Positions 1-7,075 of a DNA stretch of 26,031 bases are shown here, in pieces; the stretch's first letter is position 1; each line of letters begins with the position of its first letter. Both the position numbers and the translations under genes were made by a program. The notes beneath the pieces were generated by a model, which was given only the letters and a program-made list of their open reading frames with translations, was not told the origin of the DNA and did no database searches. Where the stretch lies: NCBI GenBank assembly GCA_021837545.1, contig JAKBFR010000023.1:1-26031 (forward strand), in the 5' to 3' direction. The DNA is from Bacillota bacterium (lineage in GTDB: Bacteria; Bacillota_A; Clostridia; Clostridiales; Clostridiaceae).

Positions 1-13
1 TAGTTTTTTTCAA

Positions 14-131
14 ATCTCGTAATGATGGCATAGAGGTAACACTCCTTCCCATTCCGAACAGGACAGTTAAGGTCTATTACGCTGATGGTACTGCACGGGT
101 GACTGTGTGGGAGAGTAGGAAGTTGCGAGGT
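14..131 (+). rRNA. rrf: 5S ribosomal RNA
   Basis: The internal stretch TAGAGGTAACACTCCTTCCC followed by ATTCCGAACAGG and GCTGATGGTACTGC is the typical bacterial 5S core. The ends pair (TCTCGTAA near 15-22 with TTGCGAGG near 123-130) to form helix I, which sets the limits to within a few bases. The length of about 118 nt is normal. Two tRNAs follow closely, so this is the end of an rRNA operon whose 16S and 23S genes lie upstream of the window. Confidence 0.93.
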
Positions 132-136
132 AAGAT

Positions 137-212
<76 letters not shown>

Positions 213-217
213 TAAAT

Positions 218-291
<74 letters not shown>

Positions 292-298
292 AAGAAAA

Positions 299-327
299 CT
301 TTGAAATTTATATTTCAAGGTTTTTTT
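299..327 (+). terminator. Rho-independent terminator of the rRNA/tRNA operon
   Basis: Stem CTTTGAAAT / ATTTCAAGG with a short loop is followed by seven T (321-327). It lies directly after tRNA-Cys and closes the stable-RNA operon. The stem is A/T rich but the position and T run make it convincing. Confidence 0.8.
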
Positions 328-481
328 ATTATACTTAGAAGACTAAAGGTATATTTTATTCACACCGTTGGATCAAATAGAAGGCGATAGAAGTATACTA
401 AACAATTAAACACAAAAATATAGAATATATATCTGTTCTAAAAATTAAAAGAGATATAGTACTTTAAAAGATATAAAATGC

Positions 482-520
482 ACCATATATAGTAGACTTT
501 TACTTTCTACTATATATGGT
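482..520 (-). terminator. Hairpin terminator downstream of corA
   Basis: A perfect 14-bp stem (ACCATATATAGTAG at 482-495 with its complement at 507-520) sits 6 nt past the corA stop. On the minus strand it runs on into GCATTTTATATC, a weak T tract. The plus-strand side also has a short T tract, so it may stop transcription in both directions. Confidence 0.7.
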
Positions 521-525
521 ACATT

Positions 526-1473
526 TTACTTAAACATATCTTTTTTATATAATACAAAGGCCACGAGGCCACATATTCCAACCGTTAATCCCATAACTAT
601 TGAAAATCCATTTTCATTATTTGGGGATATTGGTAATTTTATATTCATTCCAAATACTCCGCCTATAATAGTAGGTATTGCCATAAGTATTGTAACTGAT
701 GCAAGAACCTTCATTACTATATTTAGATTGTTAGATATTACAGAAGCAAAAAAGTCCATTGTACTAGCTAGGATGTTACTATAAATTTCAGTCATTTCTA
801 TGGCCTGTTTATTTTCAATTATAACATCTTCTAAAACATCTTTGTCTTCTTCGTATTTTTGCATTAACTCTAATTTCAACATTTTCTCTAATGTGATTTC
901 ATTAGCTTTTAAAGAGGTAGAAAAATAGACAAGAGATTTTTCTAAAGAATGCAATTGAATAAGTTCTCTATTTTTCATTGATTTATGAAGTCTTTTTTCA
1001 ATCATTAAACTTTTTTTATCAATTTGTCGTAAATATAATAAGTAATATGTTGATATTCTGTTTAAGATCTGCAATGTAAATCTCGATTTTTTGAATGTGT
1101 AAAATGATTTAATTTTGTCATTAGTAAAATCAGTCAATATTTTACTGTTTTTTAAACATACAGTTATCAATTGTTTATCAGTATGTATTATTGCTAATGG
1201 ATATGTATCATAGGTTAACGAGTTGTCTTCCATTTCTGTAAAAGGAATATCGACTATGATTAATAATGCATCATCTTCAATATCAATACGTGAAGTTTCT
1301 TCATCATCTAATGCTGCTTTCAAAAATTCAAGATCAACTCCAGTTTTTTTTGATATTAATATTAATTCTTCATCAGATGGAGCAACTATATTTATCCATG
1401 ATCCATTTTCTATTGTATCCAGTGCCTTCAAAGTTGGCTTGAATTCACTTTGACTTTTATAAATTTGAATCAA
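526..1473 (-). CDS. corA: CorA-family divalent cation transporter
   Basis: This 315-residue protein belongs to the CorA/2-TM GxN family, which moves Mg2+ (sometimes Co2+, Ni2+ or Zn2+) through a pentameric membrane channel. The C-terminal quarter has two hydrophobic segments. The first ends in the signature GMN (within IIGGVFGMNIKLP), the second is GFSIVMGLTVGICGLVAFVLY, and a short basic tail follows. The N-terminal part is the acidic cytosolic domain and long helices. The start is TTG (1471-1473), preceded at 7 nt by the strong site AGGAGGTG (1481-1488). The transcript leader is too short for a Mg2+ riboswitch. It runs opposite to the rRNA operon and has its own promoter and terminator. Exact ion preference cannot be read from the sequence. 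Confidence 0.93.
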   Translation of the reverse strand: MIQIYKSQSEFKPTLKALDTIENGSWINIVAPSDEELILISKKTGVDLEFLKAALDDEETSRIDIEDDALLIIVDIPFTEMEDNSLTYDTYPLAIIHTDKQLITVCLKNSKILTDFTNDKIKSFYTFKKSRFTLQILNRISTYYLLYLRQIDKKSLMIEKRLHKSMKNRELIQLHSLEKSLVYFSTSLKANEITLEKMLKLELMQKYEEDKDVLEDVIIENKQAIEMTEIYSNILASTMDFFASVISNNLNIVMKVLASVTILMAIPTIIGGVFGMNIKLPISPNNENGFSIVMGLTVGICGLVAFVLYKKDMFK

Positions 1474-1504
1474 TTTACAACACCTCCTAAGCGGTTCAAC
1501 TAAT

Positions 1505-1532
1505 ATTATACTATTATAAGGTAGTTTGTAAA
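1505..1532 (-). promoter_or_regulatory. Sigma-A promoter of corA
   Basis: On the minus strand TTTACA (complement of 1527-1532) is followed after 16 nt by TATAAT (complement of 1505-1510). The predicted start near 1498 leaves a leader of about 25 nt before the TTG codon. Confidence 0.6.
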
Positions 1533-1720
1533 CATAAAGTATTGGTCATTATTTTAACATATTAATTATTATTTTAGCATTAAGTATATTAATCCTATGA
1601 AGGAAAAATAAATATGATATTTTATTTGTTAAATTTTTTTGGTTGATTAGTGACAAAATGAAAGCCTATGAAAATAAGTAATTCCATAGACTCGTAATGG
1701 TTAATTATAAATTTGTAACC

Positions 1721-2881
1721 TTAATTATTTTTAGTGTTAAAAAATTCATCTTTAACTTCATTAAGTAAAGACTCATTTTCTATTAAATCAATAGCTGTTG
1801 ATGCAAGTGATGCAGCTACAATATTACATTGTTTAAGAGCGAATGGAGATATAGTTGCTTTCGCAAATTCTAAACTTCCATATTTTATATCAGTATTGTC
1901 TACTATAGATATATAAGGATGTATACATGGAACTTTATGACTTACATCACCAATGCTTAGGCCTGCATATATATCTTTTGCGGAGTTAATATGTATTATT
2001 CCATTTTCCTTCAAATTATGACTAAATAATCTATTTAAAGTACGATTTGTAACTAACTCCTTATTTGGAGATTCATATAAGAAGAAGGTATTGGGCATGC
2101 CTAGTAGTTTAGTTACATAATTTGCAATTTCTCTTATTTTATCATAAGCATAGTTAGCAGTTTTTGTATTGGATGCGCGGATACAAAATTTGATTTCAGA
2201 ATTTGATGGTAATAATAATGTAGTATAGCCTCCGTTTGATATAATTGAGTTTATTTCTAAGTTATTTGGGAAACCTTTTTTTATAGAATTTAAAATATTA
2301 ATAGTTAATAAAACTGCATCTAGAGAAGTATAATCTTTTTTACTTAAGAAGCTCAATTTATTTTCGCTCTTAAATTTAAGTCCTAGTGGAATAATTGCTG
2401 ATGATGAACCACTTTCACAAGTAGAAATGTCAGGGTGAGCTAACATTACCACATCTATATCATCAAATACTCCTTGTTTAACCATAGTTCCTTTAGTTCC
2501 GCCCAAATATTCACCAGGGCAGCCAATTAATATTACAGAACCTCCAAGTTTATCTATAACATTTCCTAAAGCTAGTGCTGCTGAGACAGACATAGCAGTA
2601 ACCAAGTTATGTCCAGTAATATGACCTTCATCTTTTATTGCATCATATTCACAAAGGTAACAAATTTTTGGATGACCTACTCCTTTTTTAGCTATAAAAG
2701 CATTTTCTATATCTAAAAAACTTTTATGAATTTCAAAATTGTATTTATATAGTAAATCGCAAATATAGTTACAAGCTTCAAACTCATTGTAACTTGTTTC
2801 GGGATTATTATATAAATAGGTACATAAATTTTCAATATCATCACTACAAGTGGATAAAAATGAAATTATTCTTTGTTTCAT
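1721..2881 (-). CDS. M20-family amidohydrolase-like protein, metal site degraded
   Basis: This 386-residue protein has the layout of the M20D/AbgB-like amidohydrolases, which use two metal ions to cut amide bonds (for example p-aminobenzoyl-glutamate). Recognisable landmarks are CEYDAIKDEGHITGHNLV (77-94), GCPGEYLGG (120-128) and MLAHPD (146-151). Family members normally carry Cys-Gly-His, Glu-Glu, a His in the lid domain and a His before the C-terminal SxEF. Here Cys is Thr89, the second Glu is Tyr125, the lid-domain His is missing and the C-terminal His is Gly335. His91, Glu124 and His149 remain. It is therefore probably not a normal metallohydrolase. The frame is full length with no break. 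The ATG has no good ribosome site (a GAG about 15 nt upstream), and an in-frame stop just upstream rules out an earlier start. It stands alone between corA and csfB. Confidence 0.75.
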   Translation of the reverse strand: MKQRIISFLSTCSDDIENLCTYLYNNPETSYNEFEACNYICDLLYKYNFEIHKSFLDIENAFIAKKGVGHPKICYLCEYDAIKDEGHITGHNLVTAMSVSAALALGNVIDKLGGSVILIGCPGEYLGGTKGTMVKQGVFDDIDVVMLAHPDISTCESGSSSAIIPLGLKFKSENKLSFLSKKDYTSLDAVLLTINILNSIKKGFPNNLEINSIISNGGYTTLLLPSNSEIKFCIRASNTKTANYAYDKIREIANYVTKLLGMPNTFFLYESPNKELVTNRTLNRLFSHNLKENGIIHINSAKDIYAGLSIGDVSHKVPCIHPYISIVDNTDIKYGSLEFAKATISPFALKQCNIVAASLASTAIDLIENESLLNEVKDEFFNTKNN

Positions 2882-3096
2882 AAATTTAATTTGTTACTCA
2901 AAACTTACAAAAGTAATTTACTAAATTTTATATATAGTACATGTTTTGCTTTGTTTTACAGTAAGTTCTCCTTTCTTATTAGTATTTTTATTGTTAAAAT
3001 ATTTATTAATGGGGAAGTTTGTTTCATCCTTTATTATTGTTACCAACAATTTTAAAAATATCTATGTAGTAAATAAATTATTCCAATCCATGATTT

Positions 3097-3126
3097 GTAT
3101 TAAAAGTAATTAATATGGGAATAATC
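3097..3126 (+). promoter_or_regulatory. Putative forespore (sigma-F/sigma-G type) promoter of csfB
   Basis: GTATT at 3097-3101, 15 nt, then GGGAATAATC at 3117-3126 matches the known sigma-F/G pattern (GYATA, 15-16 nt, GGnnAnAnTR) at all but one position of each box. The predicted start is about 27 nt before the csfB ATG. In B. subtilis csfB is transcribed by sigma-F, which agrees. Confidence 0.55.
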
Positions 3127-3159
3127 ATATGAGAAGTACAAATATAAGGGGGAATATAC

Positions 3160-3342
3160 ATGGAAAATTTAAATAAATCATGTTTCATATGTGGAGCAAT
3201 GGATTGTGATGGTATAATATTGAATGGGGAAAAGATTTGCAAAGCATGTGAAGAAAAAATTGTGGATACAACGATAATCAATCCAGATTATCATATTTAC
3301 AAAGATCAGATTAAAATAATTTTGTTTAATCAACATGCTTAG
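3160..3342 (+). CDS. csfB: Anti-sigma-G factor Gin (CsfB)
   Basis: This 60-residue protein has two Cys pairs, CFIC (about 8-11) and CKAC (about 27-30), then KIVDTTIINPDYHIYKDQIK, the typical Gin layout. Gin binds zinc through these Cys pairs and holds sigma-G (and sigma-E in some species) inactive in the early forespore. In B. subtilis it also lies upstream of tmk. The start ATG follows a strong AAGGGGG site. The stop codon TAG (3340-3342) overlaps the first bases of a palindromic repeat, so the repeat insertion may have set the present C-terminus. Family recognition is by motif and context only. Confidence 0.85.
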   Translation: MENLNKSCFICGAMDCDGIILNGEKICKACEEKIVDTTIINPDYHIYKDQIKIILFNQHA

Positions 3343-3499
3343 GCACATTCTAAAAAATAACAAATCAGTATCCTAGTGTATTTTGCGTCATACTACGTCG
3401 GTAATATTAGTTAACAGCCAACTATTAACTGATATTATCTCCTTGTCTAACACAAAATATGCGTCGTATCTTTAAGTTGTTATTTTATTTCATGTGCCT
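3341..3499 (+). repeat. MITE-like palindromic intergenic repeat, full copy
   Basis: About 159 bp with imperfect 23-bp terminal inverted repeats: AGGCACAT at 3341 followed by A-rich ATAACAA, mirrored at 3477-3499 and ending ATGTGCCT. The interior is also self-complementary: TAATATTAGTTAA near 3402-3414 pairs with TTAACTGATATTA, and an ATTTTGCGTC block is mirrored near 3455-3465. The transcript could fold into one long hairpin. It carries no coding potential. A shorter relative is at 13945-14016. It separates csfB from tmk. Confidence 0.75.
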
Positions 3500-3549
3500 T
3501 AAGAGTGAATTATTTATACTTAAACATTCTTAAGAGTGAGGTATTTATA
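3498..3549 (+). repeat. Pair of 21-bp direct repeats covering the tmk ribosome site
   Basis: CTTAAGAGTGAATTATTTATA (3498-3518, 21 bases) recurs at 3529-3549 with two changes, giving GAGTGAGG before the tmk ATG. The unit length is 31 bp. The two changes in the second copy create the better ribosome binding site. The first copy begins inside the end of the palindromic repeat. Confidence 0.7.
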
Positions 3550-4190
3550 TGAAAAATGGTTTATTTATAGTTTTTGAAGGCGGAGAAGGCACTGGAAAAA
3601 CAACAGCAATTGATGGAATATATAATTGGATTATAGAAAATAATGTTGAGTGCATAAAGACCAGAGAACCTGGCGGAATTAAGATATCGGAACAAATAAG
3701 ACAAGTTATATTAAATAAAGAAAACAAGACTATGGATGCTAGAACAGAAGCTTTGCTTTATGCAGCTGCAAGGAGACAACATCTTGTAGAAAAAGTAATA
3801 CCAGCATTAGAAGAAGGTTCAATAGTTCTTTGTGATAGATTCATAGATTCTTCGCTTGCATATCAAGGTTATGCAAGGAATTTAGGTATTGAAGAGGTTA
3901 TGAGCATAAATAGATTTGCCATTGGAGAATATATGCCTGATTTATCTATATTGTTTGATCTTGATCCTAAAATTGGGTTAGAAAGAATTAACAGTAATGA
4001 ACACAGAGAAATAAATAGATTGGATTTAGAAAAAATAGACTTTCATGAAAGGGTTAGGTCCGGATATAATATTGTATATGAAAATAATAAAGATAGAATT
4101 ATAAAAATAGATGCAGAACAATCTAAGGAAAATGTAATTGAGCAAATAAAAAACATATTGAAGCCTAAAATATGGACAAATATAAACTAA
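3549..4190 (+). CDS. tmk: Thymidylate kinase
   Basis: This 213-residue cytosolic kinase converts dTMP to dTDP for DNA synthesis. The P-loop GGEGTGKTT is at 11-19, the substrate-binding TREPGG near 38-43, and the [12 protein letters not shown] segment near 97-108 carries the DR(Y/F/H) motif. Length is normal for the family. The ATG is preceded by GAGTGAGG within a duplicated 21-bp unit. It heads the tmk-darA-holB-ricT group, which is conserved in Firmicutes near the origin. No clear promoter is seen between the upstream palindrome and the gene. Confidence 0.97.
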   Translation: MKNGLFIVFEGGEGTGKTTAIDGIYNWIIENNVECIKTREPGGIKISEQIRQVILNKENKTMDARTEALLYAAARRQHLVEKVIPALEEGSIVLCDRFIDSSLAYQGYARNLGIEEVMSINRFAIGEYMPDLSILFDLDPKIGLERINSNEHREINRLDLEKIDFHERVRSGYNIVYENNKDRIIKIDAEQSKENVIEQIKNILKPKIWTNIN

Positions 4191-4261
4191 ATGATAAAAA
4201 AGTTTCTATTTGTGGTAAAATAATGATAGTAAATTATATTATTTAAGGGTGGGGAGTTATA

Positions 4262-4594
4262 ATGAAGTTGATAATTGCAATTGTTCAAGATGAGGATTCA
4301 ACAGATGTTATAGAAGCATTAACAGAAGAAGATTACAGGGTCACAAAACTAGCAACAACAGGAGGATTTCTTAAGTCCGGAAATACTACACTAATGGTAG
4401 GTATCGAAGAAGAGAAAGTACAATCTGTTATTGATGTAATTAAAGAAATATGCAAAAAGAGAAAAGAAACATTAGTTACACCAACTACCTTAGGAGGTAG
4501 TGAAGGTGGATATATGCAGCAATATCCCGTACAAATTAATGTAGGAGGCGCTACTATATTTGTAATTGATGTAGATCAATTTGTGAAAATATGA
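4262..4594 (+). CDS. darA: Cyclic-di-AMP receptor, PII-like (DarA/PstA, DUF970)
   Basis: This 110-residue protein has the PII-like fold: MKLIIAIVQDEDS start, the TTGGFLKSGNTTLMVG segment near residues 32-47, and GGATIFVIDV near the C-terminus. Members form trimers that bind c-di-AMP between subunits, and the conserved GGFLKSGNTT segment belongs to the binding pocket. The ribosome site GGTGGGGAG is strong. It lies between tmk and holB as in B. subtilis (yaaQ), where the neighbour yaaR would follow; yaaR is absent here. The synthase DisA is encoded 11 kb downstream. Confidence 0.92.
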   Translation: MKLIIAIVQDEDSTDVIEALTEEDYRVTKLATTGGFLKSGNTTLMVGIEEEKVQSVIDVIKEICKKRKETLVTPTTLGGSEGGYMQQYPVQINVGGATIFVIDVDQFVKI

Positions 4595-4613
4595 TTTCAA
4601 GGAGATATGAGCA

Positions 4614-5546
4614 TTGGGAAAAATAATTGGACACAAAAGTATTATTGATAGTATAAATAAAAGGGAATTAAATGACTCATTTTCTCATGCTAATTTAATC
4701 GTTGGAAATGACGGTATTGGAAAGAGCATAATAGCTAAGTATATGTCAAATAAAATTATAAAAGTAAAAGATAATGCAGAGAGTGTTGATATCGTAAAAT
4801 ATTATCCATCTTCTAGTTCTTTTGGCGTTGATGATGTTAGAAATGTTATAAATGAGGTTGGTAAAAAACCTTATGAGGGTGACAAAAAAGTACTGATATT
4901 ATACAAATGTGATAAATTAACAACTCAAGCTCAAAATGCATTACTCAAAACTATTGAAGAACCTCCAAAAGGAGTATATTTAATATTATTGAGTGACTCT
5001 TTAGAAACAATTTTAGACACTATAAAATCTCGTTGTCAAATATATAAATTAACTCCATTAATAAAAGAAGAAATTTTAATTTATATTAAGGAGAAATATA
5101 ATGATTTGACTTCAGAAAATGAAAAAGCTGCGTTAGCATATAGTGCAGGAATACCAGGAAAAGTAGATAGGTTTATAAGAGATGAGAATTTAAAAAAATT
5201 AAGGGATATATGTATAGAATTATTCGAAGATATTTTAAAAAGAGAACAAGGGCTTGTATTAAAATATGTAGAGCTATTAAAGAATTTAAAAGAGGATAAA
5301 ATTGAACTGTTAAATATACTTTTAGCATATATAAGAGATATTATGATTTTTAAGGAACTTAATAATAGTGAGCTTATTGTTAATTTTGATAAAGTATATA
5401 AAATAAAGGATATTTCAAGAGGGATATCTTATAAAAAGTTAAATAGTATGTTAGAATACATAACAGAAGCTAGAATAAATTTAAATAGCAATACAAACTA
5501 TTCAATGACCATAAGTGTTTTGCTTATGGGATTTGCGGAGGTATAA
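4614..5546 (+). CDS. holB: DNA polymerase III delta' subunit (HolB)
   Basis: This 310-residue clamp-loader subunit works with DnaX and HolA to place the sliding clamp at primer ends. It has an AAA+ core with a P-loop-like GNDGIGKS (31-38), the stretch LTTQAQNALLKTIEEPP and the SRC motif (KSRCQIY) that supplies the arginine finger. The zinc-binding Cys cluster of many delta' proteins is missing, as is common in this subunit's diverged forms. The start is TTG (4614), 9 nt after GGAG at 4601-4604. A nearer ATG at 4607 is out of frame and soon hits a stop. It ends 3 nt before ricT. Confidence 0.93.
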   Translation: MGKIIGHKSIIDSINKRELNDSFSHANLIVGNDGIGKSIIAKYMSNKIIKVKDNAESVDIVKYYPSSSSFGVDDVRNVINEVGKKPYEGDKKVLILYKCDKLTTQAQNALLKTIEEPPKGVYLILLSDSLETILDTIKSRCQIYKLTPLIKEEILIYIKEKYNDLTSENEKAALAYSAGIPGKVDRFIRDENLKKLRDICIELFEDILKREQGLVLKYVELLKNLKEDKIELLNILLAYIRDIMIFKELNNSELIVNFDKVYKIKDISRGISYKKLNSMLEYITEARINLNSNTNYSMTISVLLMGFAEV

Positions 5547-5549
5547 TTA

Positions 5550-6455
5550 ATGATAAATGTTATAGGCGTAAGATTCAAACAAGCAGGGAAGATCTATTAT
5601 TTTAGCCCAGCTGAATTTCCCATTAAAAAAGGAAACTATGTAATAGTAGAAACAGCTAGAGGTATAGAATTTGGCGAATGCGTTATAGGAATTAAAGAAA
5701 TAAAAGAAGAAGAAATAGTATCACCATTAAAGTGTGTTATTAGAATTGCTGATGAAAGGGATATTAATAAGCATAAAGAAAATAAAGATAAAGAAAAAGA
5801 AGCATTGGACATATGTTTAGAGAAAATCAAAGAACATCAGATTGATATGAAATTAATAGATGTAGAATATACATTTGATAATCATAAAGTTATATTCTAT
5901 TTTACATCAGATGGTAGAGTTGATTTTAGAGAGTTAGTTAAGGATTTAGCTACTATATTTAAGACTAGAATAGAATTGAGGCAAATAGGAGTACGGGATG
6001 AGACTAAGATGGTTGGAGGTCTGGGACCATGCGGAAGATCTATGTGTTGCTCTACATTTTTAGGCGATTTTGCACCAGTATCTATAAAGATGGCAAAGGA
6101 ACAGAATCTTTCATTAAATCCAACTAAAATATCTGGAATATGTGGAAGATTAATGTGCTGTTTAAATTATGAGCAAAGCACATATGAAGATATAAGAAAG
6201 AGATTACCTAAGGTAGGATCTATTGTTAAAACTGAAGAGGGAAATGGAGAAGTTGTTGGTAATTCAATAGTCAAAGAAATTGTCAAAGTTAGAGTTAAAA
6301 GAGGCGATGAAGAAGTTGTTCAAGAATTTAAAATAACAGACATAGAACTTGTTTCAGGAAAATATGAAGATACAATTGAAGAAACTAATATCAAAATAAT
6401 AGCTGAATCAGAGGAAGATAAAAAGTTAATAAAAAATCTTATTAAGGAGAAATAG
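5550..6455 (+). CDS. ricT: RicT (YaaT), PSP1-domain protein of the Y-complex
   Basis: This 301-residue PSP1-domain protein has six conserved Cys in two clusters, LGPCGRSMCC (C161, C166, C167) and GICGRLMCC (C198, C203, C204). In B. subtilis RicT joins RicA and RicF to form an iron-sulfur Y-complex that directs RNase Y maturation of mRNAs and affects Spo0A phosphorylation, competence and biofilm. A Lys/Glu-rich coil lies near 70-100. The ATG lies 3 nt after the holB stop, with GCGGAGG inside the end of holB, so the two are translationally coupled. In B. subtilis yabA would follow; here a small HMA-like gene takes that place. Confidence 0.95.
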   Translation: MINVIGVRFKQAGKIYYFSPAEFPIKKGNYVIVETARGIEFGECVIGIKEIKEEEIVSPLKCVIRIADERDINKHKENKDKEKEALDICLEKIKEHQIDMKLIDVEYTFDNHKVIFYFTSDGRVDFRELVKDLATIFKTRIELRQIGVRDETKMVGGLGPCGRSMCCSTFLGDFAPVSIKMAKEQNLSLNPTKISGICGRLMCCLNYEQSTYEDIRKRLPKVGSIVKTEEGNGEVVGNSIVKEIVKVRVKRGDEEVVQEFKITDIELVSGKYEDTIEETNIKIIAESEEDKKLIKNLIKEK

Positions 6456-6466
6456 GAGGAATTTCT

Positions 6467-6670
6467 ATGAAATCTGTTATTAAGATTTGTAATATGGAAT
6501 CTCATGAAGATAGTAAAATAATTGGAGAAATGGTTGCTAATAATTCTGGAATAATAGCTAGTGAAATATCATTAACTAAGAAAGAAATAACATTAATATA
6601 TAATGAAGCCTTTTTAAATATTCAAAAAATTATTAATTCTATAGAAGATTTAGGATATATAGTTATTTGA
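6467..6670 (+). CDS. Small HMA-like fold protein lacking the CxxC metal site
   Basis: This 67-residue protein follows the heavy-metal-associated pattern: a first strand (SVIKICNM), a helix, two middle strands (GIIASEISLTKKEITLIYN), a second helix (LNIQKIINSIEDLGY) and a final strand. HMA domains carry MxCxxC after strand 1; here the stretch is NMESHEDS with no Cys pair, so it cannot bind Cu/Zn in the usual way. The ribosome site AGGAGG is strong and the gene starts 11 nt after ricT, so it is co-expressed with it. Function is unknown. The fold call is by pattern and not certain. Confidence 0.6.
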   Translation: MKSVIKICNMESHEDSKIIGEMVANNSGIIASEISLTKKEITLIYNEAFLNIQKIINSIEDLGYIVI

Positions 6671-6725
6671 TTTTAAACTATAGGATATTAATATTAAAAA
6701 ATAAGTCGCTTATGGCATAAAATGC

Positions 6726-6754
6726 TTTTAAAACATCAGAATACATGTTAAAAT
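6726..6754 (+). promoter_or_regulatory. Promoter of the ferredoxin gene
   Basis: TTTTAA (6726-6731), 17 nt, then TAAAAT (6749-6754) preceded by the extended element TG at 6746-6747. The -35 is poor but the extended -10 is good. The predicted start is near 6761, giving a leader of about 37 nt. Confidence 0.5.
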
Positions 6755-6797
6755 GTAAGAGGTTAATTACTACAATTTATTAGGAGGTGTTCTAAAA

Positions 6798-6968
6798 ATG
6801 GCATTTGTTATTAATGATTCATGCGTTAGTTGTGGAGCATGTGCTGGAGAATGTCCAGTTAGTGCTATAACTCAAGGAGATACTCAATTCGTTATTGATG
6901 CAGATACTTGTATCGATTGCGGAAGCTGTGCTAATGTTTGCCCAGTAGGAGCTCCAAACCAAGAGTAA
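6798..6968 (+). CDS. fdx: 2[4Fe-4S] clostridial ferredoxin
   Basis: This short frame encodes 56 residues: MAFVINDSCVSCGACAGECP followed by VSAITQGDTQFVIDADTCID and CGSCANVCPVGAPNQE. Eight Cys form two CxxCxxCxxxCP sites (C9, C12, C15, C19 and C38, C41, C44, C48), each holding a [4Fe-4S] cluster. This is the main low-potential electron carrier of saccharolytic clostridia, linking pyruvate:ferredoxin oxidoreductase to hydrogenase and other enzymes. It matches the classical C. pasteurianum/C. butyricum type nearly residue for residue from memory. AGGAGGTG precedes the ATG. It has its own promoter and terminator, and more G/C-rich codons than its neighbours, as expected for a highly expressed gene. 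Confidence 0.97.
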   Translation: MAFVINDSCVSCGACAGECPVSAITQGDTQFVIDADTCIDCGSCANVCPVGAPNQE

Positions 6969-6977
6969 TAAAAAGAG

Positions 6978-7004
6978 AGATCGTCTTTAAGGCGGTCTTT
7001 TTTT
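6978..7004 (+). terminator. Rho-independent terminator of fdx, probably bidirectional
   Basis: Stem AGATCGTC / GGCGGTCT (two G-U pairs) with loop TTTAA is followed by seven T. The minus strand reads CTCTCTTTTTATT after the same stem, so it may also stop transcripts of the convergent gene at 7076-7720. Confidence 0.85.
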
Positions 7005-7075
7005 GATTATATAAAAGTATAAAATATTTTAACCTAAGAAATTAATTTATTAAATAAATTTTTCATATTATTATA

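Noticed and set aside
1474..1504. Mg2+ riboswitch (M-box or ykoK) ahead of corA
   Set aside because: The predicted leader is about 25 nt, far too short, and no matching motif is seen further upstream.
2873..3055. Plus-strand 60-codon frame upstream of csfB
   Set aside because: No ribosome site, Phe/Leu/Tyr-rich chance composition, and it overlaps the M20-like gene start.
4607..4609. ATG as the start of holB
   Set aside because: It is out of frame with the HolB coding region and reaches a stop after about a dozen codons; TTG 4614 keeps the conserved N-terminus.
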